In this document: in pieces, positions 60,122 through 64,000 of the stretch
How positions within the stretch are numbered: position 1 is the stretch's first letter
Layout: every line of letters starts with the position of its first letter
Origin: Variovorax fucosicus
Lineage (GTDB): Bacteria; Pseudomonadota; Gammaproteobacteria; Burkholderiales; Burkholderiaceae_C
Reading direction: 5' to 3'
DNA: 64,000 bases
Assembly (NCBI RefSeq): GCF_030316825.1
Contig: NZ_JASZYU010000003.1
Location: forward strand, 310,001 to 374,000
Made by a program: the position numbers and the translations under genes
The notes under the pieces: model-generated
Told to the model about the DNA's origin: nothing
The model's input: only the letters and a program-made list of their open reading frames with translations
Databases searched by the model: none

Positions 60122-60487
60122 ATGGCCCAAGCCGTCAAGATTTCCGACGTTGAAATGAATGCACTGCGCGACGCGGCGCGGTTGAGCAGCCGATCGATTT
60201 CCGGGCAGGCAGAGCACTGGATCCGGATCGGACGTGCCATCGAACGCGATCCTGCAATCGGCTACTCCCGCATCGAGATGGCCTTGCGAGGGCTGGAGCC
60301 GCTGGTGCTGGACTCGCTCGACGAGGCCGCGCAGAACGCCTTTTTCGAACAGATGGGTGAGGCGCAACCCACAACCGTCGAACAGGATTTTTGGCGCGAC
60401 CGCCAGCGCCGGGGCGTCGGCGTCGGCCTCGATGACAAGGACAACCTGGTATTGGGCAGCGCGGTCAAGGCACCCGGCCGCCGGTGA
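60122..60487 (+). CDS. ParD-like antitoxin
   Basis: 121 residues. The N-terminal region (MAQAVKISDVEMNALRDAAR, LSSRSISGQAEHWIRIGRAI) is the ParD-like ribbon-helix-helix of the TA_system antitoxin family; the C-terminal part (EQDFWRDRQRRGVGVGLDDK) is a flexible, charged tail that would wrap the toxin. The stop overlaps the next gene's GTG by four bases (GTGA), the classical TA layout with antitoxin first. It probably neutralises the zeta-type kinase and represses its own promoter through the dyad at 60070. Confidence 0.87.
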   Translation: MAQAVKISDVEMNALRDAARLSSRSISGQAEHWIRIGRAIERDPAIGYSRIEMALRGLEPLVLDSLDEAAQNAFFEQMGEAQPTTVEQDFWRDRQRRGVGVGLDDKDNLVLGSAVKAPGRR

Positions 60488-61107
60488 GCCGGCCCACGAT
60501 GATCCTGCTGGCTGGCCCGAACGGCGCCGGCAAGTCCACCCTCTACGAGATCGTCATCGCCCCGCGCATCAAGGCGCCGTTCATCAACGCCGATCTGATC
60601 CAGCGCGAGGAGTTGCGGGACCCTTCCATGGCTGCCGCCTACAAGGCCGCCGGCATCGCCGAGAACAGGCGACAGCAGGCCTTGCGACAGCGCATCAGTT
60701 TCGTCTCCGAATCCACCTTCTCGCACCCCTCCAAACTTGAACTCGTGGCCGAAGCCCGGCGCGCCGGTTTCCGGGTGGTTCTGTACCACGTGAACGTGCG
60801 CCGACCCGAGCTTTCGGTGGCCCGGGTGGCGCAGCGGGTGGGCGAGGGCGGCCATGATGTGCCCGAGGACAAGATCCGGGAACGCTACGAACGCAACCAG
60901 CCGCTGATCCGCGCGGCCGCGTTGCAGGCCGACTACGCATTCGTCTACGACAACTCCAGGCTCAACATGGCGCCAGAGCGCCTGCTGGCATTCACCCAGG
61001 GCCGGGTGACCGCCGCCGCCGCGGCACAACCCGCCTGGGCGCAGCAACTCTATGCCGCGGAAATCGAGGCTTTCCTCAGATCAACGAGCGACGATGCGGC
61101 CGCATAG
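60484..61107 (+). CDS. Zeta-toxin family kinase
   Basis: 207 residues, GTG start overlapping the antitoxin stop. Walker A ILLAGPNGAGKSTLYE; catalytic/substrate-binding region FINADLIQREEL with the zeta Asp; second motif RQRISFVSESTFSHPSKLEL; and a lid with several Arg (RERYERNQPLIRAA). Zeta toxins phosphorylate UDP-N-acetyl-sugars and block wall synthesis; smaller chromosomal relatives may have other nucleotide or sugar substrates. All kinase residues seem intact. Chromosomal solitary modules of this type are usual in Burkholderiales. Confidence 0.88.
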   Translation: MSRPTMILLAGPNGAGKSTLYEIVIAPRIKAPFINADLIQREELRDPSMAAAYKAAGIAENRRQQALRQRISFVSESTFSHPSKLELVAEARRAGFRVVLYHVNVRRPELSVARVAQRVGEGGHDVPEDKIRERYERNQPLIRAAALQADYAFVYDNSRLNMAPERLLAFTQGRVTAAAAAQPAWAQQLYAAEIEAFLRSTSDDAAA

Positions 61108-61149
61108 CCGTTGAGTTCAGTGGTTTGCGCCACGCGCATCTGTTGTCTG

Positions 61150-61176
61150 CAATTGCTGTGAATGCGACAATTGCTG
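61150..61176. promoter_or_regulatory. Direct repeat upstream of orphan ATPase
   Basis: CAATTGCTG occurs twice, at 61150-61158 and 61168-61176, 18 bases apart (start to start), in an AT-richer 90-base gap immediately before the ATPase start. Likely promoter-proximal control element; no regulator is identified. Confidence 0.35.
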
Positions 61177-61197
61177 CTTTTACGACAACGAACAACA

Positions 61198-62307
61198 ATG
61201 GCGACGTTTGACGACCTTCAAGTGCGTCGGCCCGAACTGGCCAGAAGCTACCTCGCGCTGCTCGATGCGCAGCCAGGCCGCCCGCTGGCAATGTTCGCGG
61301 CCCGCCGCATCGGCAAGACACACTTCCTGGACCACGACCTCACGCCGGCCGCGGTGCAGCACCACCTGCTGCCGGTCTATGCGGATCTCTGGAACCACAA
61401 GGCCAGTCCGCTCGAAGCCATCAATCACGCGCTCGAAGAGGCACTCGACGACCTGAACGTGCCCAAGAGCCGGGTCGCACGCCTGGGCAAGACGCCGGTC
61501 AAGAAGATAGGCCTGATCGGCGCCTCGCTCGATCTCGGTGACGCGCCAGCGCGTCGCGCGCTGCCGACGGTGCCGCAGTTGCGGCTCGACGCGCTGGTCA
61601 TGCGTCTGGTCGATGCTGCCGAACGACCCGTCCTGCTGATGCTCGACGAGGTGCAGACCCTGGGCGATGCAGAAGGGGGCGATAGCGCCATCGCCGCACT
61701 GCGGGCGGTGCTGCACAAGCGGCGGGACGCACTCAAGTCCGTGTTCACCGGTTCATCACAAGAAGGACTTGCGCGCATGTTCTCGACGGCAGGCGCGCCC
61801 ATGTACCAGTTCGCGCAACTGCTCGACTTCCCGCCGCTGGGCGACGAGTACCTGCAACTGCTGGTCGATCATTTCGGCAGCATTCATCCCGGCAAGATCC
61901 TGCCACTCGAGGCACTTCGAAAGCTGTACGTCCGCATCGGCCACAAGCCAGGCCTTCTGAAGGACGTGGTCAAGGGCATGTCCGCCGAGGGAGAAACCGA
62001 TGTCGAGGTCGGCGTGAACCAGTTTCTTGCCACGCAAGGCACGATCTGGAACGCACTGCTGCAGCCCCTCGATGCATTCGATCGCGCAGTGCTGGTGGTG
62101 ATCGCCCGCGGCCTGCCTCCCTTGGGACGTGAAACGCTCGAGCAGCTCGGGCAGCTCGGCACGGGGCCGGCCACCGTGGCCAAGGTGCGCTCGGCCATCG
62201 ATCGGCTGCTGCGCATCAACCTGGTGAGCAGGATGGCCAACGCCCCGATCGCGGTGGACGACCCGTTGCTCGCCGAATACCTCCGGAAGCACCAAGGTCC
62301 GGTCTAG
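61198..62307 (+). CDS. Orphan P-loop ATPase of the archaeal-ATPase/STAND-like type
   Basis: 369 residues. Walker A variant AMFAARRIGKTHFLDHD (family G/A-x-R-R-x-G-K-T), Walker B VLLMLDEVQTL, sensor-like SVFTGSSQEGLARMF, then a lid and a C-terminal winged helix (LEQLGQLGTGPATVAKVRSA, IDRLLRINLVSRM). This is the layout of AAA_14/AAA_22-like and archaeal-type ATPases, of uncertain cell role; some relatives sit in defence or mobile modules. It follows the toxin-antitoxin pair. ATG 61198 follows AACAACA without a marked ribosome binding site. Its stop shares CTAG with the stop of the opposing lytic transglycosylase. Confidence 0.8.
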   Translation: MATFDDLQVRRPELARSYLALLDAQPGRPLAMFAARRIGKTHFLDHDLTPAAVQHHLLPVYADLWNHKASPLEAINHALEEALDDLNVPKSRVARLGKTPVKKIGLIGASLDLGDAPARRALPTVPQLRLDALVMRLVDAAERPVLLMLDEVQTLGDAEGGDSAIAALRAVLHKRRDALKSVFTGSSQEGLARMFSTAGAPMYQFAQLLDFPPLGDEYLQLLVDHFGSIHPGKILPLEALRKLYVRIGHKPGLLKDVVKGMSAEGETDVEVGVNQFLATQGTIWNALLQPLDAFDRAVLVVIARGLPPLGRETLEQLGQLGTGPATVAKVRSAIDRLLRINLVSRMANAPIAVDDPLLAEYLRKHQGPV

Positions 62308-63617
62308 GGCTGTTGCAGGCGCTGGATCAACTCCGCGCTCGGATAGCCATCGGCTGGCAAGCCGACGCTGCGCTGGTAGCGTCGCAGCCCTTCACGGGTA
62401 GCAGGCCCCATTACGCCGTCGGCGGTGCCGGCGTCGAAGCCACGCTTGTTCAACGCGGTTTGCAACTCGATGATCTGGCTGCGGGGCAGGGCGGCCAAGT
62501 CGCGCGGCCAGGGTGTCTGCACGTCGGGGCCGCCGCCGAGGCGCTGCGCCAGCAGGCTGACCCCGAGCGCGTAGCTGGTCGAGTTGTTGTAGCGCAGGAG
62601 CGCACGGAAGTTCGGCCCCACCAGGAACGCCGGCCCGCGGGCACCTGCAGGCAGCAGGATCGTGCCGCCGTCGAACGCCGGCAGCGGCTGGCCATCAACA
62701 GCCTGCAACCCCTCGGCGGCCCATTGCGCGGTGGACTGCACGACGGTGTCGGCGCGACCGTAGTCGAAACCGGTCGGCAGCCGCACCTCGAGGCCCCAGG
62801 GCTTGCCCGCCTGCCAGCCCGAGCGCGCCAGAAAGTTCGCGGTCGAGGCGATCACGTCGGCCATGCTGCCCCAGATGTCGCGCCGGCCATCGCCGTCGGC
62901 GTCCACCGCGTAAGCCAGAAAGTTCGATGGCAGAAACTGGGTTTGGCCCATGGCACCCGCCCAGGAGCCGACCATGTGCTGGCGGTCGATGTCGCCGTTG
63001 TCGAGGATCTTCAGCGCAGCGAGCAATTCGCGGCGCGCCCAATCCTCGCGGCGCCCGTCGAAGCCCAGCGTCGCCAGCGCGTCGATGGTCCGGGTGTTGC
63101 CGAAGTTGCTGCCGTAGTTGCTTTCCATGCCCCAGATGGCGACCACGATGCTGGGCGGAACGCCGTAGCGGGCAGCGGCCGTGTCGGCTTCGCCGCGAAC
63201 CTGCAGAAGCTTGTCCTGGCCGGTCGCGACGCGCTGGGGCGACACGCTGCTGTCGAGGTAGTCCCAGACGGTGCGCGTGAATTCGGGTTGCGCACGGTCC
63301 AGTTCGATGACGCGCGGCAGGTACTGGACGTCGTCCAGGGCAGCGCGGAGCGTCGCCTCGCTGATGCCGGTTGCGCGCGCAGTAGCGCGAAAGTCGGCAA
63401 TCCACTTCGCAAACCGCTGCTGGAGCGCTGCTTCGTCGCCACCGGCGGGCGTCGGCGCGGCGGGGGCCACTGCGGGTCGGACGCCCGAAGCTGAACCGGG
63501 CGTCGGCTGCGACGGTGCCGTCGAGGGTGCGGACGCGCAGCCCGCAAGGAGAGCGACGGCCAGCGCCATGAAGGCAAGGCCGGAGGAGCGCGGGGAAGGA
63601 GTGCTGGCTGAATGCAT
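62304..63617 (-). CDS. MltB-type lytic murein transglycosylase with peptidoglycan-binding domain
   Basis: 437 residues, lipoprotein signal AVALLAGC (Cys25 or near) followed by a Pro/Ala-rich tether. SLT_2 catalytic domain: YLPRVIELDRAQPEFTRTVW, IWGMESNYGSNFGNTRTIDA with the catalytic Glu, GSWAGAMGQTQFLPSNF, DADGDGRRDIWGSMADVIAS and ARSGWQAGKPWG; all are standard for MltB. The last 60 residues form a PG_binding_1 domain (LQTALNKRGFDAGTADGVMG, REGLRRYQRSVGLPADG). Outer-membrane enzyme that cleaves glycan strands to 1,6-anhydro ends. ATG 63617 is chosen to keep a compact signal. Confidence 0.95.
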   Translation of the reverse strand: MHSASTPSPRSSGLAFMALAVALLAGCASAPSTAPSQPTPGSASGVRPAVAPAAPTPAGGDEAALQQRFAKWIADFRATARATGISEATLRAALDDVQYLPRVIELDRAQPEFTRTVWDYLDSSVSPQRVATGQDKLLQVRGEADTAAARYGVPPSIVVAIWGMESNYGSNFGNTRTIDALATLGFDGRREDWARRELLAALKILDNGDIDRQHMVGSWAGAMGQTQFLPSNFLAYAVDADGDGRRDIWGSMADVIASTANFLARSGWQAGKPWGLEVRLPTGFDYGRADTVVQSTAQWAAEGLQAVDGQPLPAFDGGTILLPAGARGPAFLVGPNFRALLRYNNSTSYALGVSLLAQRLGGGPDVQTPWPRDLAALPRSQIIELQTALNKRGFDAGTADGVMGPATREGLRRYQRSVGLPADGYPSAELIQRLQQP

Positions 63618-63680
63618 CTCCGGGATTTTGACCCCCACGCCGGCCGCAGTTCCCCGCGCCGAGCCCGGGCCCGCGTGGTC

Positions 63681-64000
63681 TCAGCGCAGGTAGCGTCCGT
63701 CGGCCTTGAGCATCGACAGTTCGGAGAACGTCAGGCCGCGGTGTTCGCCGGGGCGGTACGACACCGCAATGCCGCCGATGTCGAGCGTCTTGAACGATTC
63801 GAGGCCCTTCTGCAGCGACTCTGCCGTCGGTTTCGATCCGGCCCGCTTCAGCCCCTCGACCATGACCTTGGCCGCCACGTAGCCCTCGAGGCTGGCATAG
63901 CTGAACTCGGTTGCGCCGATCTTCTTCATGGCCGCCTGGTACTCGGCAATCACCGGCATTGCACTGTTCCAGGGGGAGGGCACGACCTGGGAGATGACCA
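63681..64000 (-). CDS. ABC transporter substrate-binding protein, branched-chain type, 3' end only
   Basis: About 106 C-terminal residues of a periplasmic leucine/isoleucine/valine-type (LivJ, Peripla_BP_6) binding protein; the rest is outside the window to the right. Seen: QVVPSPWNSAMPVIAEYQAA, SYASLEGYVAAKVMVEGLKR, ESLQKGLESFKTLDIGGIAV and GEHRGLTFSELSMLKADGRY, all typical of the last lobe. The in-frame GTG at 63983 is not the start since the family region continues upstream. Ligand unknown. Confidence 0.9.
   Translation of the reverse strand, partial: VISQVVPSPWNSAMPVIAEYQAAMKKIGATEFSYASLEGYVAAKVMVEGLKRAGSKPTAESLQKGLESFKTLDIGGIAVSYRPGEHRGLTFSELSMLKADGRYLR

Overview
The window is a GC-rich, gene-dense chromosomal segment with very short intergenic gaps, many ATGA/GTGA start-stop overlaps and frequent GTG starts. 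The housekeeping run mltG-tmk-holB-pilZ-tatD next to ygfZ, the DUF2239 and DUF2783 proteins, the MhpD-like and MhpA-like proteins and the codon usage all fit a betaproteobacterium of the Burkholderiales, most likely Comamonadaceae (Variovorax-like). That placement is inference from gene content, not from a marker gene. I saw no rRNA, tRNA, CRISPR array, insertion sequence or prophage.

Layout. 1-6.6 kb: a truncated DHA2-type MFS exporter, two small overlapping unknown genes closed by a clear terminator, a flavin monooxygenase with its DUF2783 partner, then a leftward group (small membrane protein, DUF2239 protein, MATE exporter) with a tandem palindromic operator candidate. 6.8-23.9 kb: the most striking region, a 3611-residue repetitive surface or secreted protein followed by four tightly packed export genes: a TolC-like lipoprotein with an extra C-terminal domain, a periplasmic adaptor, a membrane-anchored adaptor with a cytoplasmic GAF-like domain, and an M50 site-2-protease/HlyD fusion with a PqqD-like N-terminus. 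No ABC ATPase or RND pump is present, so this looks like an uncommon, dedicated export and processing machine. Convergent to it (23.9-28.4 kb) is a two-gene unit of an OmpA-type lipoprotein and an exported WD40/caspase-like protein.

28.5-38.2 kb: tex, a patatin-like phospholipase, a stand-alone MHYT sensor, a DegP-like PDZ lipoprotein protease, hemerythrin, an iron-dependent alcohol dehydrogenase, and a coupled pair of an exported MhpD/FAH-fold protein and an esterase. 38.2-43.1 kb: a catabolic cluster (FAD amino acid/amine oxidase, double GNAT, RidA, DSD1-type PLP enzyme) divergent from a LysR regulator, suggesting D-amino-acid or hydroxy-amino-acid use with RidA removing reactive enamines. 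43.1-50.7 kb: an SMP-30-like protein, a thioesterase-GNAT fusion, ygfZ, and the translationally coupled mltG-tmk-holB-pilZ-tatD-ankyrin operon.

50.7-64 kb: a phospholipase-D-type lipoprotein, a small possible secreted peptide, a TPR protein plus FAD/BBE oxidase operon divergent from a three-gene signalling unit (response regulator, substrate-binding lipoprotein, hybrid histidine kinase), then a ParD-like/zeta toxin-antitoxin pair, an orphan P-loop ATPase, an MltB-type lytic transglycosylase and the 3' end of a branched-chain amino-acid-type binding protein.
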